Positions 8,725 to 17,800 of a stretch of 64,000 nt of DNA are shown here, piece by piece. Where the stretch lies: positions 80,935-144,934 of the forward strand of contig NZ_KB898369.1 in assembly GCF_000377565.1 (NCBI RefSeq), in the 5' to 3' direction. The number at the start of each line of letters is the position of its first letter. Positions within the stretch are counted from its first letter, which is position 1. Made by a program: the position numbers and the translations under genes. The notes beneath the pieces were generated by a model. That model worked only from the letters and a program-made list of their open reading frames with translations, did no database searches and was not told the origin of the DNA. This DNA is from Rhizobium sp. 2MFCol3.1. GTDB lineage: Bacteria > Pseudomonadota > Alphaproteobacteria > Rhizobiales > Rhizobiaceae.

Positions 8725-8836
8725 AGTCGGGCGTAAGCGTAATTGGAGCGCGGTGCTCTCCCTACCCTCGGAAAACCGAGGTCGCTTCCAGCCTTCGCGC
8801 TGTGACGCGGGGTTCGAATCCCTGCCCCGACTACCA
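8725..8836 (+). ncRNA. Unusual 112-base tRNA-like RNA with encoded CCA
   Basis: A perfect seven-pair acceptor AGTCGGG (8725-8731) with CCCGACT (8826-8832), discriminator A8833 and genomic CCA. The T-arm is canonical: loop TTCGAAT at 8813-8819 with six pairs (8807-8812 with 8820-8825). Acceptor plus T-stem is thus 13 pairs, as in tRNA-Sec, not 12. A D-like arm (8737-8739/8749-8751, TTGG in the loop) and an arm at 8752-8766 with loop CTCTCCC, formal anticodon CTC, can be drawn. A long extra region holds two hairpins (8767-8780 and 8789-8802). Options are an allo-tRNA, a tRNA-mimic regulatory RNA, or a decayed tRNA. Confidence 0.55.
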
Positions 8837-9038
8837 AATTTCGGCCGCGGGACGAGTACGGCTTAGGGTGTAATAACCTTTGGCCTTTCGTTGCGTTTGA
8901 GCCCAGGAGCCACGCTTGGCTGGCGACTTTCGAGAAGTCAGACATGAAACAGCTGTTTGCGAGTTTACCCGTTCAAAATGCTGAATGGTTTGGCGAGGGG
9001 CATCCAGCAACGCGCCGCAGAGAGCGACGCTGACGCAG

Positions 9039-9434
9039 TTATTTGTGATCAGTGAAGCCGCGTTGTGCTAGCTCGTCGATTTTCCTGGGAAGGTCATCCT
9101 GTACAGCTCGCGGTTCTTGTTTGGAGATCTGGCCCTTGGTAGCGTCGTTTGCAAGCTCGACGTCGCCATGGTCCCAAGTTTGGACAACGTTCGATGTAGG
9201 GTTTACGCCTGGAAGTGAGGGAGGCGGTGCGTTCGAAACCGGCTCTCTAGCGCCGGCTGCTACGTCCTTCATTTCGATTCCGCCGTCGATCCATCGTTCA
9301 ATCAGCTCCCTGAAACGCGAATTTCCGTCGATAGGCACCCCAAGATCTCGGTACTTCGATGCCGTCTTTCGAAATATCAGGCGTCGCCGCTCTCTTTGAG
9401 ATAGCTTCGCCAGATCGTCGAGGGAGTGGGCCAT
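9039..9434 (-). CDS. Hypothetical protein
   Basis: A 131-residue protein starting MAHSLDDLAKLSQRERRR. The N-terminal 60 residues are helical and basic; FRELIERWIDGGIEMKDVAA looks like a small folded unit. The C-terminus is proline-rich and polar. No recognised family. An alternative ATG lies one codon upstream (9437). Confidence 0.55.
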   Translation of the reverse strand: MAHSLDDLAKLSQRERRRLIFRKTASKYRDLGVPIDGNSRFRELIERWIDGGIEMKDVAAGAREPVSNAPPPSLPGVNPTSNVVQTWDHGDVELANDATKGQISKQEPRAVQDDLPRKIDELAQRGFTDHK

Positions 9435-9622
9435 CATGCAAACCTGAGCATATTGCGGACGGGAAGAGAATTGGCTCGTTAGGCCTCACAACGCACAAGC
9501 CTGGCAGCCATGTTCTATTAAAAGGAGCCAAGGCAGTCACCTTCGATCCCGCGATGATGTGATCACCGCCTTAAGATTTCCCTAACGCAAGAGGGCGGAT
9601 AGGCGACCAACCGTCGATTAGC

Positions 9623-9872
9623 TCACCGATTGTTGTCCGTGGCTCGAGGCCTTTTCTTGGCCCCGCGAGCCTGTTCAACGCCGGTGCCCAGAGGACCATA
9701 GTGGGCGCCCATATCACGATTGGTCGCGACGGCGATAAGTCGGCCGGCCATCTCGATGAACCTTCCGGGATCAGCGAGTTTGCCGGTGAGTGCGCGATCG
9801 CGGAACGCCTTCGGCAGACCCTCTCTGTCGTAACCACTGTCAGATCGTTTGGATAAGCGCCTTTACGGCTCT
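9623..9872 (-). pseudogene. Remnant of an unidentified gene
   Basis: A frame with coding character (KAFRDRALTGKLADPGRF, then AGRLIAVATNRDMGAHYGPL) closes on a TGA at 9623. It has no start codon before it meets an in-frame TAA near 9873. It looks like the C-terminal part of a lost gene; the family is unknown. Confidence 0.35.
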
Positions 9873-9953
9873 TCGGATTTTGCCGGGCCAGTCGCAAACA
9901 CAGTTGTTGGCATAGATCTGGTGAGAACCCACCGAGGCTGACGCGATGGGTTG

Positions 9954-10199
9954 CTAACGGGCCTCGGATGCTAGCGTTCCGTCGAGAATAACGTCTTGGC
10001 CGCCCTGTGTTGATCTTGATGCACGCCGAGCTGCACTCATGTCGTCCATCATTTTCTCAGCGAAAATGACAGCTTGTTCGTCATTGACGGCACTATCCAC
10101 GGACATGCGCACGGTAATGAGCTCGTTGCCCTCCCCATGATACTCTACCGTAATCGTACCCTCGGTCGTTCTCGCTACATTCAGGCCCAAAAGGCGCAT
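9954..10199 (-). CDS. Small hypothetical protein
   Basis: An 81-residue protein starting MRLLGLNVARTTEGTITVEY, a beta-rich N-terminal half (GNELITVRMSVDSAV) followed by a helix with EQAVIFAEKMMDDM. ATGAGGAACG precedes the ATG at 10199. Not recognised. Confidence 0.55.
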   Translation of the reverse strand: MRLLGLNVARTTEGTITVEYHGEGNELITVRMSVDSAVNDEQAVIFAEKMMDDMSAARRASRSTQGGQDVILDGTLASEAR

Positions 10200-10678
10200 C
10201 TGAAACGTTCCTCATATTGTCGACGCGACATACATCTCGCTGGCGCATATGAAAGCTCTCGATGATCATATGGTTCCATTCTAATCGAGCCGGCTTGCGA
10301 CTGGTGCGTTCAAGCTCAGCTTGTGAGAGTTGGTTGCGTGCGATAGCGAAATCGATATGCAAACGCCATTGGTTCAGCCTTTCCGGGCGTCCAACCTCGC
10401 AGAGCGAGTTTGATGGCGCAACCCTCTCCGCTTTTGGTTGGCCGGCCTTCCGATGACTGAAGCAATCGTGCCTCTCGCGATTTCGCTGAGGGAGCCCGCG
10501 GCGCAAAATTCCATTCCAACGTCTTTTCCCGTAATCTGATACCAAGCCTGGATCGTAGGAATGCTCAAGTGACGCCGCTTTGCGTTCGAAACACCTTCAC
10601 TCCGGCGGTGCAATCGAATGGAGGGCAAGTAATGGATTTTGACCCATTGGTTGCGAAGCAGGTTCACATCTATGATCC

Positions 10679-11356
10679 CTGCCACAAGGCTACCGCGCCG
10701 TTGTCATAGGTGCGAGCGGAGGGATCGGGCGTGCGCTTCGTGATCGTTTAAGAAGCGATGAACAGCTTGGCGAGCTGGCTGAGGTTGCGCGCGGGTCTGA
10801 CGGGTTCGATCTGCTATTGGAGGTGAACATCGCCGATCGCGCGGGTCGCATCTCGAACGGCCCTATCCATTTGCTGATATGCGCGACGGGCGTGCTTACG
10901 ACGCACGGTCAGTCACCGGAGAAATCTCTTCGTCAAATCGATCCCGAGATCATGCTTTCGCAGTTTCGCGTCAATGCGATCGGCCCAGCGTTGGTGGCAA
11001 AGCATTTTCTGCCGCAGCTAGATCGCAGGTCTCGGACGGCGGCGGTGTTTCTGTCCGCACGCGTTGGCTCCATTACAGATAACAAAAAGGGCGGCTGGAT
11101 CTCGTATCGCGCGTCCAAGGCGGCGCTCAATCAGATTGTTCGAACCGCCTCCATCGAGTTGGCGCGAACGCATCCAAATGCCGTCGTCACGGCTATGCAT
11201 CCGGGAACGGTCCGAACGCCCCTCTCTGCTCCCTACTCAAAGGGTCATCCGACGGTCAGTCCCGAAGAAGCGGCCACCTCAATCCTTCGCGCGCTGGACA
11301 GACAGACTGAGACGGGCAAGTTCATCGCATACGATGGCAGCCCGATTGAATGGTAG
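10679..11356 (+). CDS. Short-chain dehydrogenase/reductase, start damaged
   Basis: An NAD(P)-dependent SDR of about 225 residues. The cofactor motif reads AVVIGASGGIGRAL, the NAG-like motif is CATG, the catalytic serine is in VFLSARVGS and the YxxxK pair is in YRASK, resembling C-factor/CsgA-type SDRs. No standard start codon exists in frame: CTG 10679 is the first in-frame candidate, six bases after an in-frame TGA (10673). An ATG at 10672 is in another frame; removing one base after it would give a normal N-terminus, so a one-base frameshift is likely. Substrate unknown. Confidence 0.7.
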   Translation: MPQGYRAVVIGASGGIGRALRDRLRSDEQLGELAEVARGSDGFDLLLEVNIADRAGRISNGPIHLLICATGVLTTHGQSPEKSLRQIDPEIMLSQFRVNAIGPALVAKHFLPQLDRRSRTAAVFLSARVGSITDNKKGGWISYRASKAALNQIVRTASIELARTHPNAVVTAMHPGTVRTPLSAPYSKGHPTVSPEEAATSILRALDRQTETGKFIAYDGSPIEW

Positions 11357-11956
11357 GTGCGGTTGCCACAAGCGAGAGCAAGCGACCTGACACTTCAGAG
11401 CGGTGGAGCCCGCCTTAACGCGATTGAAACATAATCGGAGCCTCGGACCTCTTGGCCACTGGCTGCCCGCCATATCGAGCTTTTTCTAGAATGTGACCCA
11501 GGTCGGGTAAGGCCGCGTCGTTGTGGACGAGGATCCAGGACGCACAGGATCTGGCGTTGCAGCGACGATTGCTCGACAGATATCTCGTCGGGGGACAAGC
11601 GTTCAGCACTGCCACAATATCGGTAGTCCAGAAGCAGAAAACCGGCGCAACGCTTGTTTCCATCTCGGTGATGGGAGCGACGGTCGCCATGTGCGCCAAC
11701 AGTCAAATCGAGGCGGTTCTGCCGCTGCCAGGCCGCCATTGATGACGATCGCGCGGCGGACGGCAGCCTTTGCTTAAAAAGAGCTTGGTGTCGAAGCTTG
11801 GAATATGGTTCGGAGCCTCACGCGGCGGCGTCGTTTAAGAACGAGACTAACCTTTGCCTCCAAACCCATGAACACTCCCGCCCATCACGCAATCGCCTTG
11901 TGAGCAGTTGAGCGCCATCGGTGGTCTAGCTAGCTCACCGGCGCGGGTTTCACACA
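11357..11956. other. Intergenic stretch without a convincing gene
   Basis: About 600 bases with overlapping frames on both strands (for example 11395-11739 minus), none with a ribosome site or family likeness. Nothing else recognised. Confidence 0.4.
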
Positions 11957-12208
11957 TTAGTGACGGCTGCACAAAGGGGGAAAGTCTTCATCCGCGCGAT
12001 CGGGGTAGAGGGTCCGTCTCATCTTGCGGATCGCGTCGGCTTCCCGACGGTGCCGAGCGAGCATGATTTTCGTCACCTCTGTGAAAGGTGCGCCCTCGGT
12101 TTCCGCGACACGAACGATGCCGCCATGGCTGAGGAATTCACAAAAGGCCTCGACCGACCGAAGTCGTGTCGTCAAGGCAACATAGTCATCTTCAAGTCTG
12201 CTCTGCAT
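11957..12208 (-). CDS. Small hypothetical protein
   Basis: An 83-residue protein starting MQSRLEDDYVALTTRLRSVE, with AAGGAGG at good spacing before the ATG at 12208. It is mostly helical and basic towards the end (ARHRREADAIRKMRRTLYPD). No known family. Confidence 0.6.
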   Translation of the reverse strand: MQSRLEDDYVALTTRLRSVEAFCEFLSHGGIVRVAETEGAPFTEVTKIMLARHRREADAIRKMRRTLYPDRADEDFPPLCSRH

Positions 12209-12835
12209 AGCTGCCTCCTTGAAGAAACTCATGCCCGAAAACGATAGTATAGCAAAGGATCCGCGGTGATGGCAATGCGAACGCCAATTTCAATGTTTGT
12301 GGCGGCAAGTTTACTGGCAGCTCCAAAAGTGCCAACCAGAGCGAAGGCAAGCCTAACTTGAGAGCGTCGTTGGTTCGAGGAACGCGAGCTCATATTCAGC
12401 TGCGGCCGCGTCGTGAGTTTCTCGGCTGCTTGGATTTTGCGCTTTTCCAAAACCTGTTGGGCGGAGCTCAAAGTCCCTGGGCGATTTCGCGCGGGCACCA
12501 TATGCGGCGTGCGTTGCACGGCAGCTTTTGGAAGGCATCGACGACAATTACGATGCTTGAGCACAGCATTAGTCGCGCAGCTCCTGGCAAACCGCGGGCC
12601 ATGTAAGACGCAAGCTCAGGCTCAGACAGTAAGCACCGTGGCCGCCGTGGGCGACCAAGGGCAACGAGCACGGGGGCCACATTCGGTGTTCAGCCGCGAA
12701 AGCAGCCAGACGTCCTAATAGCCACAAGCCCTCCGAAGCTGAATACAAAGGCGAAATATGCGCAACCTCCTCCTTCGTCCAACGTTACAGCTAGAGGCGC
12801 GCCACGGGGCTCGCCCATCTGTCTAGGAGGATGTG

Positions 12836-13087
12836 ATGAAAACTATCAACGAATGGCTTGACCACAATCTGGGACGCGAGCTGAATCCCAGCGACAGCGC
12901 GGCCGTTGAACAACAAGCCGAGTTTCTGCGAGCGGAAGCGGAAGCCGCAGGCTACTCTTTTGATGAACTGAACACTGCCTGTGGCGGCGATATAGCGGAG
13001 TATATCAGGAATCGAAACGACGCTCCTGGCGATAAGATGGCGGGTGACTTGTCCCCGATCTTAACCCCTGGTTTCAATCAACAGTAA
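12836..13087 (+). CDS. Small acidic hypothetical protein
   Basis: An 83-residue protein starting MKTINEWLDHNLGRELNPSD. The centre (AAVEQQAEFLRAEAEAAGYS) is helical, and DELNTACGGDIAEYI resembles the short domain of small rhizobial proteins of unknown role. The ATG at 12836 is preceded by TAGGAGG; a GTG one codon earlier is less likely. Confidence 0.65.
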   Translation: MKTINEWLDHNLGRELNPSDSAAVEQQAEFLRAEAEAAGYSFDELNTACGGDIAEYIRNRNDAPGDKMAGDLSPILTPGFNQQ

Positions 13088-13456
13088 ACGCCTGAGTAAA
13101 CGAGCAGCGGGCGTGGGTGTCCTGTATTGGTTTGGTCTCAGACCAGTGCCGAGTGCCACGCCGTTCAATCGCCCTCACGACTAGCGTGTCAGGCCAACTA
13201 GAGTGTCGGTTTATGCCACCGCGTGTTCTGACGTTTGTGTGTGGCCGGCCGAAGATCCGTGTGCAATAGAGCCGCCGCCCCCATGCATCATTTCCGGTCT
13301 CTCCTCCGGGAAATGGTGCTCTTTTTCAATGTGTCCAAAGCCTTCAGGTCGAAGGCTCGCGTTCCACTCGAACGCACTTCGTGAAGCAGTGTGGCATTCT
13401 AGCACTCGACTCTACATCGAAAGCGCAGTTGTGTGCGATTGAATGGGGAGATGCTA

Positions 13457-13588
13457 ATGTATTACGAGTGGAACGAGTTACGGTTTCGTCGCCAGTATAT
13501 AATCAAATTCGTTTCGGCATGGGCCATTGCGATAACGGTTGCTTTCCTGCCGGTTTGGTGGCTCGTTCAAGAAGCTACATTCCCCTGA
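13457..13588 (+). CDS. 43-residue membrane protein
   Basis: A short frame reading MYYEWNELRFRRQYIIKFVS, then a single hydrophobic helix (AWAIAITVAFLPVWWLV) and a short tail ending TFP. GGGGAG lies at 13445-13450. The charged N-terminus followed by one membrane helix suggests a single-pass small membrane protein. No family recognised. Confidence 0.5.
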   Translation: MYYEWNELRFRRQYIIKFVSAWAIAITVAFLPVWWLVQEATFP

Positions 13589-13908
13589 CGCCAGGGATCT
13601 TTCATCTGCTACCTTGGCTTCGGATAGGTTCTGGCGGCATAGAATAGTCGCTTGAATTGCTTCATCGATCGGGCAGCGGCAGGCAACCTTTTGCACGATG
13701 ACAATAGCGGAAGAACCGCAGGGCCCGAACGGATAGGCCCCAGTCCGCGGGTTTCAGTGTCCCGCGCGGAGAAGTTCAAGCAAGCCTATCTTGACGAACC
13801 CGGCTCAAAGGGCTCATGGATCGCCGATTAAGAACAAATGTCGATACGATCGAGCCCGCTCGGTCAGCCCCGAACGGGCAAGAATTCGATTGAGCTCGTG
13901 ATGGGTCC

Positions 13909-14202
13909 TTAGGAACCCACGTTACGATCGGAGCGACGTTTCGCAACCAACGGAACTTCCTCGATATTTGCCAGCAAATGACGCCTAATCAAGAACCGAC
14001 GGACGCCTTCACGGATCGCAGGCAGGGGGACAATACCTTGCGCGGCCATACGACAGGCCTTGTCGAGCAGGTTATATCTTGTATCTCTCGCCTCTTCCGG
14101 GAGTTCCTCCAAGAAATCGAAGACGTCCTCAAGACTGGCCAGTTCTTGAATGTAGTGGCGTTTTTTCATAAACAGTGGTGCGTCAAACAATGTGTTTGCC
14201 AT
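13909..14202 (-). CDS. DUF982-like small protein (divergent)
   Basis: A 97-residue protein starting MANTLFDAPLFMKKRHYIQE. Its core, SLEDVFDFLEELPEE followed by a helix with ACRMAAQGIVPL and a basic RRFLIRRHLL, follows the DUF982 layout (a strand, a helix ending in a W/L-P motif, then a cysteine-containing helix) but is distant. The ATG at 14202 is favoured over 14208 by AAGGAG spacing. It diverges from the DUF982 gene at 14503. Confidence 0.55.
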   Translation of the reverse strand: MANTLFDAPLFMKKRHYIQELASLEDVFDFLEELPEEARDTRYNLLDKACRMAAQGIVPLPAIREGVRRFLIRRHLLANIEEVPLVAKRRSDRNVGS

Positions 14203-14502
14203 CGTCATCTCCTTTCTTAGACGCGTTTGACGGCGCACGATTTGGGAAGTGAAATTAGTATTTCAACCCCCTCCTTTTTAGCGCAATCTGCAGGCCCGGA
14301 AAAGCAGAAGGCGCCGGCGCGCGACAACAATTTCGTCGAATGCGCTTTCAAGGCGCGGTGTGGCCAAAGACAGTGGTCATCAAGCCCTCAGCGCGCCGCA
14401 GCGTCCGTCCTTGGTCGCAACCGGGAGTAGGACTTCGGTCCGAGAGGGGGAACGCTCCCACGCCGAATGCATTTCCTCTCGAGTAAACAAAAAGGAACCA
14501 AG

Positions 14503-14748
14503 ATGAGCGTAGATCTCTGGGACAAACCTATTGAACTCATGATGGACAATGCCGATCACTTCCGCTGTGTTGGGAGCAACAGGGAAGCTGTCGCGTTTTT
14601 GATGACGTCCTGGCCGACGAAAGGTGGAAAATCGTTTTCCGTGGCCCGGCGAGCCTGTCTACAAGCGCTTGACGGAAAGATGGCCACCGCGAAGGCGAAA
14701 CTTGCTTTTGTGCATGCGGCAAGGGAAGCGGGCATCTTGAGAGGTTGA
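14503..14748 (+). CDS. DUF982 domain protein
   Basis: An 81-residue protein starting MSVDLWDKPIELMMDNADHF. VGSNREAVAFLMTSWPTKGG and RRACLQALDGKMATAKAK are typical of DUF982, a small alpha/beta domain found almost only in Rhizobiales and usually in many copies. Its function is not known. AAGGAACC precedes the ATG. GGAAC at 14448 is followed 17 bases on by ATT, not GTT, so EcfG control is doubtful. Confidence 0.85.
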   Translation: MSVDLWDKPIELMMDNADHFRCVGSNREAVAFLMTSWPTKGGKSFSVARRACLQALDGKMATAKAKLAFVHAAREAGILRG

Positions 14749-14926
14749 CTTCCTAACACCTGCTCGGCCGAACTTGTAGATCGAAAATGACTGTATGACG
14801 ATGAGAGATCGCGGCGTGAAAGGTGAACGCAGCAGTATTTCTGGGGGCGCTTTCAGATATGCATGCGAGTGCAAACGGCATCTCACGTTCCTCCTCAGCG
14901 CTACACAGAGAGACAAGATGCATTTT

Positions 14927-14940
14927 GTACGTTAGCGTAC
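14927..14940. promoter_or_regulatory. Palindrome upstream of the Crp/Fnr gene
   Basis: GTACG, four bases, CGTAC: a perfect inverted repeat 42 bases before the ATG at 14982, flanked by T- and A-rich sequence. It is placed like an operator, possibly autoregulatory. Confidence 0.4.
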
Positions 14941-14981
14941 GGAAAAATTTCTTTTCGCGCAACGCGCTATATCCACTCATC

Positions 14982-15704
14982 ATGCTGTTATATCGCAACC
15001 GCTTGCTGAGCGTTCTGTCGTCGGATGTGAGACGGTCGCTGCAGCCTTTTTTGAAGCGACGATCATTTCATCGCGGAGAAAAGATCGAGCAACCTCCTCA
15101 CATGATCCATAGCGCGCTTTTCGTTGAAGAGGGCGTGATTTCCGTTATTTTCCCCTTGTCGCCTGCCGTCAACGTCGAGGTCGGTATGATAGGGCGAGAA
15201 GGAATGACTGGCATCAGTCTCCTCACCGACGCCTCGCCAGCGCGTTTCGTTGCTGAGGCGCGCACCGACGGTTGGGCACTCGAGATTCTGCCGGATGCGC
15301 TAAAGGCGCTGGTGCGACAAGACGAAGAGTTGGCGTTTAGGCTTGCACGGTATGACGCATGGCGCAACGTCCAGTCCGCCATGATCGCCGCGAGCGGGCG
15401 CGCCGGTAACATCGAGCAGAACCTCGCGCGCGAGCTGCTCATGCTGCATGACCGGATCGATGGGGATAAGATCGTGGCGACACACGACGAGCTTGGTAGC
15501 TATATCAACGTCAGGCGCGCGAGCGTGACCGAATGGCTGCATGTATTCGAAGGTGAGCATTGGATCCGGTCTAAGCGTGGGTATGTCGAAATTGTGGATC
15601 GCCCTGGCCTTGAAGCGGCTGCCGGAGATTTCTATGGCTCCGCCGAAAACGCGTGGTTCGATATGCTGGCAAAACTGCCACCTGATGCCATGGCGGCACA
15701 GTGA
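14982..15704 (+). CDS. Crp/Fnr-family transcription regulator
   Basis: A 240-residue regulator. The N-terminal cyclic-nucleotide-binding-like barrel covers about residues 20-120 (FHRGEKIEQP, MIGREGMTGISLL). A long dimer helix follows, then a winged helix with HDELGSYINVRRASVTEWLH as the HTH. No Fnr-type cysteine cluster is present, so it is not an oxygen-sensing Fnr. The start is placed at ATG 14982, where family similarity begins; an open frame back to 14823 lacks likeness. The perfect palindrome at 14927-14940 sits in its upstream region. Confidence 0.85.
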   Translation: MLLYRNRLLSVLSSDVRRSLQPFLKRRSFHRGEKIEQPPHMIHSALFVEEGVISVIFPLSPAVNVEVGMIGREGMTGISLLTDASPARFVAEARTDGWALEILPDALKALVRQDEELAFRLARYDAWRNVQSAMIAASGRAGNIEQNLARELLMLHDRIDGDKIVATHDELGSYINVRRASVTEWLHVFEGEHWIRSKRGYVEIVDRPGLEAAAGDFYGSAENAWFDMLAKLPPDAMAAQ

Positions 15705-15833
15705 TAGTCGCTTATGAAACCTCGTCTGAGTTTCCAATGGATTGAGTGGTCGACGTAATCTCCGTGTCGCTCAAAAGTCGAGACAGGGCGACGGGCTTTG
15801 TTTCCGCTAAAGCCGTCTTCTTTAGCTGGCGAC

Positions 15834-15858
15834 GGAACATGTCGCCCTATGGCGAGTT
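15834..15858 (+). promoter_or_regulatory. EcfG-type promoter before two-hairpin RNA copy A
   Basis: GGAAC at 15834-15838, 17 bases, GTT at 15856-15858. The structured element begins about 8 bases further on. Confidence 0.65.
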
Positions 15859-15864
15859 ACTGTC

Positions 15865-15940
15865 CCGCCGAGCAGGTTTTCCATGCTTCCTCGGCGTGTG
15901 GAGGGCCAAAAGTCCCTCAACGCTTGTCGGCTCTCCACAT
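15865..15940 (+). ncRNA. Two-hairpin stress RNA family, copy A
   Basis: Hairpin 1 pairs GCCGAG (15867-15872) with CTCGGC (15890-15895). Hairpin 2 pairs GTGGAGGGCC (15898-15907) with GGCTCTCCAC (15929-15938), one pair being G-U. The same two hairpins recur at 46913 and 51719, and in altered form at 51838. No T-run follows, so the 3' end is unknown. No convincing gene lies directly downstream. Confidence 0.6.
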
Positions 15941-16537
15941 CCCTTTCGCAACAACTCGTCGTCGATACCCGTTGGGCAGCGATGAAAAGCAATCTTCTCT
16001 GATCAATTGGTGAACCGCCCGTCCGCTAAGGACTTGAGAGGACCAAGCATGATGGTCCGTGGTCCAAGTCTTAGCATTGCGCTATTGCTTCACAGCCCGA
16101 CGAGCGACGAGTTCAAGTCGCCGCGGTCAGGCGTTAATTGAAAGACGGTCACCTTGGCGAAGGGAGCCGGACCTGCTGAAGTCGGCGATCGATCACGGGC
16201 GCTCATGTGGCGCCTCACGAAAGCTGGGCTCGCGCACAGATAGCCAACTCCTACCGGTTCGAAATTCAAGACCACGGGAATACCACTTTTAAGGTGCGGC
16301 GCATTTTCGCAATACATTGATGCGACGGCCACTACGAGGCACGCGTCAACTGGATTTCTCACCAACATTGCACGTCTCGGTCGCCTGAGGGCGGCTATTC
16401 ACATGTTGCGTATTAGCCGCAGGGGATGAGAAATCTCGTGTCGAGAACAAAGGCTGGTTTACCGCAACTTTAACGGTGCTACCAAAGGGTTGGTAGGCGA
16501 GATTCGCCGACATCGAGCGCTTCGCATGGGGACAAAT
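15941..16537. other. Intergenic stretch without a convincing gene
   Basis: About 600 bases between RNA copy A and the deacylase gene. Only short frames without ribosome sites or family likeness were seen. Confidence 0.4.
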
Positions 16538-17101
16538 ATGAAAGCATCTATCGGTCACGGCTTGCTGTATGCGGCAATTGTCGTGAATACCTCGCTTTTG
16601 CCCGTATACGCGCACGCGGATGAGAAGATCTTCGACGAACTGCGATTTGGCGCCTCGGCGTCGATCCAGGACGGTCACAGCCACGAAGAAGGTGTCTTTC
16701 CGGAAGTCACGGTCTTCTTCGATCCGTTCGGCCAGGACACGGCAACAGACTGGAAGCAGACGCTGGCTCGCCCACGGTTGAACCTCGGCACCTCTATCGG
16801 CACCTCCGGTGAGGCGACGCAGATCTTCGGCGGCCTGGCCTGGACTGTGAACTTCAACGAGAAGTTGTTTGCCGAGGCCGGATTTGGCGGGGTCTGGCAC
16901 AATGGCGATCTCAAAAACAGCGTGGACGGTCCCAACCTTGGCTGCCGGTTCCTCTTCCACGAATATCTCGGCGTTGGTTATCGCCTCGATGCCCACTGGA
17001 ACCTCATGGCGCAAGTTGCTCATTCCTCGCACGCCAATCTCTGCGACGGACCCAACAACGGCATGACACGCGCTGGAGTGCAGGTCGGGTATAAGTTCTA
17101 A
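16538..17101 (+). CDS. Acyloxyacyl hydrolase, PagL-like lipid A 3-O-deacylase
   Basis: A 187-residue outer-membrane beta-barrel that removes the 3-position acyl chain of lipid A. A signal peptide ends near VYAHA (residue about 25), followed by alternating strands. The C-terminal active-site region reads AQVAHSSHANLCDGPNNG, with the His/Ser pair of the PagL family, and the last strand ends GVQVGYKF with the terminal phenylalanine of outer-membrane proteins. ATG 16538 follows GGGGA; ATG 16526, four codons upstream, is possible. It stands alone, with no promoter recognised. Confidence 0.85.
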   Translation: MKASIGHGLLYAAIVVNTSLLPVYAHADEKIFDELRFGASASIQDGHSHEEGVFPEVTVFFDPFGQDTATDWKQTLARPRLNLGTSIGTSGEATQIFGGLAWTVNFNEKLFAEAGFGGVWHNGDLKNSVDGPNLGCRFLFHEYLGVGYRLDAHWNLMAQVAHSSHANLCDGPNNGMTRAGVQVGYKF

Positions 17102-17375
17102 AGTCCAAAGTGACGCCAGCCCAGACCACCCGGATAATGGCGAGCGCCTTTAAGGGGCTCTCGATTGACGTTGTTTCGCGGAACTAGCGCGATAATTGTC
17201 GCTTGCAACCGACGACGAACTGGCCACGCCGGACCCGCCGGCGCGATTATGTGATCAAGAATTGCGGGAGGCGCTATGCTATCACGACTGGGGCCTACTC
17301 CTTTCCGCTAAATGCACATTACGGGCAGATGTGATCTACCTGACAGAAACTGAAACGGTCCCTGTCATGCCAAAT

Positions 17376-17402
17376 GCCCGCCGACACCCCCGGCGGGCTT
17401 TT
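17376..17402 (+). terminator. Rho-independent terminator
   Basis: GCCCGCCG (17376-17383) pairs with CGGCGGGC (17391-17398) and is followed by TTTT. No gene ends just before it; it may end a short untranslated transcript. Confidence 0.6.
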
Positions 17403-17693
17403 CTGTAATTGATAACTGCCCCTTTTATTATGTTGCACCTCGGTGCTCGACTACAATCGGCGAGGATCCTGGCGCTGCCACCCTTAACGCTTGCGACGTG
17501 AGATCTTGTGAGCGGCCCAACCAGACTGCAAGATGTCAACAGCGGGGCCAATAGCTGGGACCGTCTCGATCGGAATCTCCCCTGAACTTATCTCTGAACG
17601 GACCATGGGAAGCAATTGATCAAGTGCAACTGGCCTGCCTTTTCAAGTGGAACCGGCCCTTTCGTGACATCACTCAATTTTCCTATTGGAGAG

Positions 17694-17718
17694 GGAACTT
17701 TGTCATCGACCGATCGTT
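17694..17718 (+). promoter_or_regulatory. EcfG-type promoter before small RNA S1
   Basis: GGAAC at 17694-17698, 16 bases, CGTT at 17715-17718, a full consensus match. Confidence 0.7.
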
Positions 17719-17724
17719 GTAGCG

Positions 17725-17800
17725 TGGGGCCGCGTGAACGCCTTTCCTTCGTGGCTCTCTTCCCCCATTAGCCCCTGGTTTCGACTGGGGGATTTTTTTA
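17725..17800 (+). ncRNA. Candidate general-stress small RNA S1
   Basis: A short unit bounded by an EcfG-type promoter and a terminator. Hairpin 1 pairs GCCGCG (17729-17734) with CGTGGC (17750-17755), with a pyrimidine-rich loop. A C/T-rich single-stranded linker follows (TCTCTTCCCCC), then the terminator with seven T. The same plan occurs in S2 (18233) and S3 (54247). The C-rich loops could pair with Shine-Dalgarno sequences, as in GsrN and CcsR-type RNAs (inference). Confidence 0.6.
17761..17799 (+). terminator. Terminator of S1
   Basis: TCCCCC (17761-17766) can pair with GGGGGA (17787-17792), or CCCC 17772-17775 with GGGG 17787-17790, followed by TTTTTTT. Confidence 0.6.

Noticed and set aside
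8725..8836. Calling the tRNA-like element an ordinary tRNA-Glu (CTC)
   Set aside because: Length, the 13-pair acceptor branch, two extra hairpins and the pyrimidine-only anticodon loop do not fit a normal tRNA-Glu.
11395..11760. Overlapping frames on both strands
   Set aside because: Neither strand has a ribosome site or recognisable protein.
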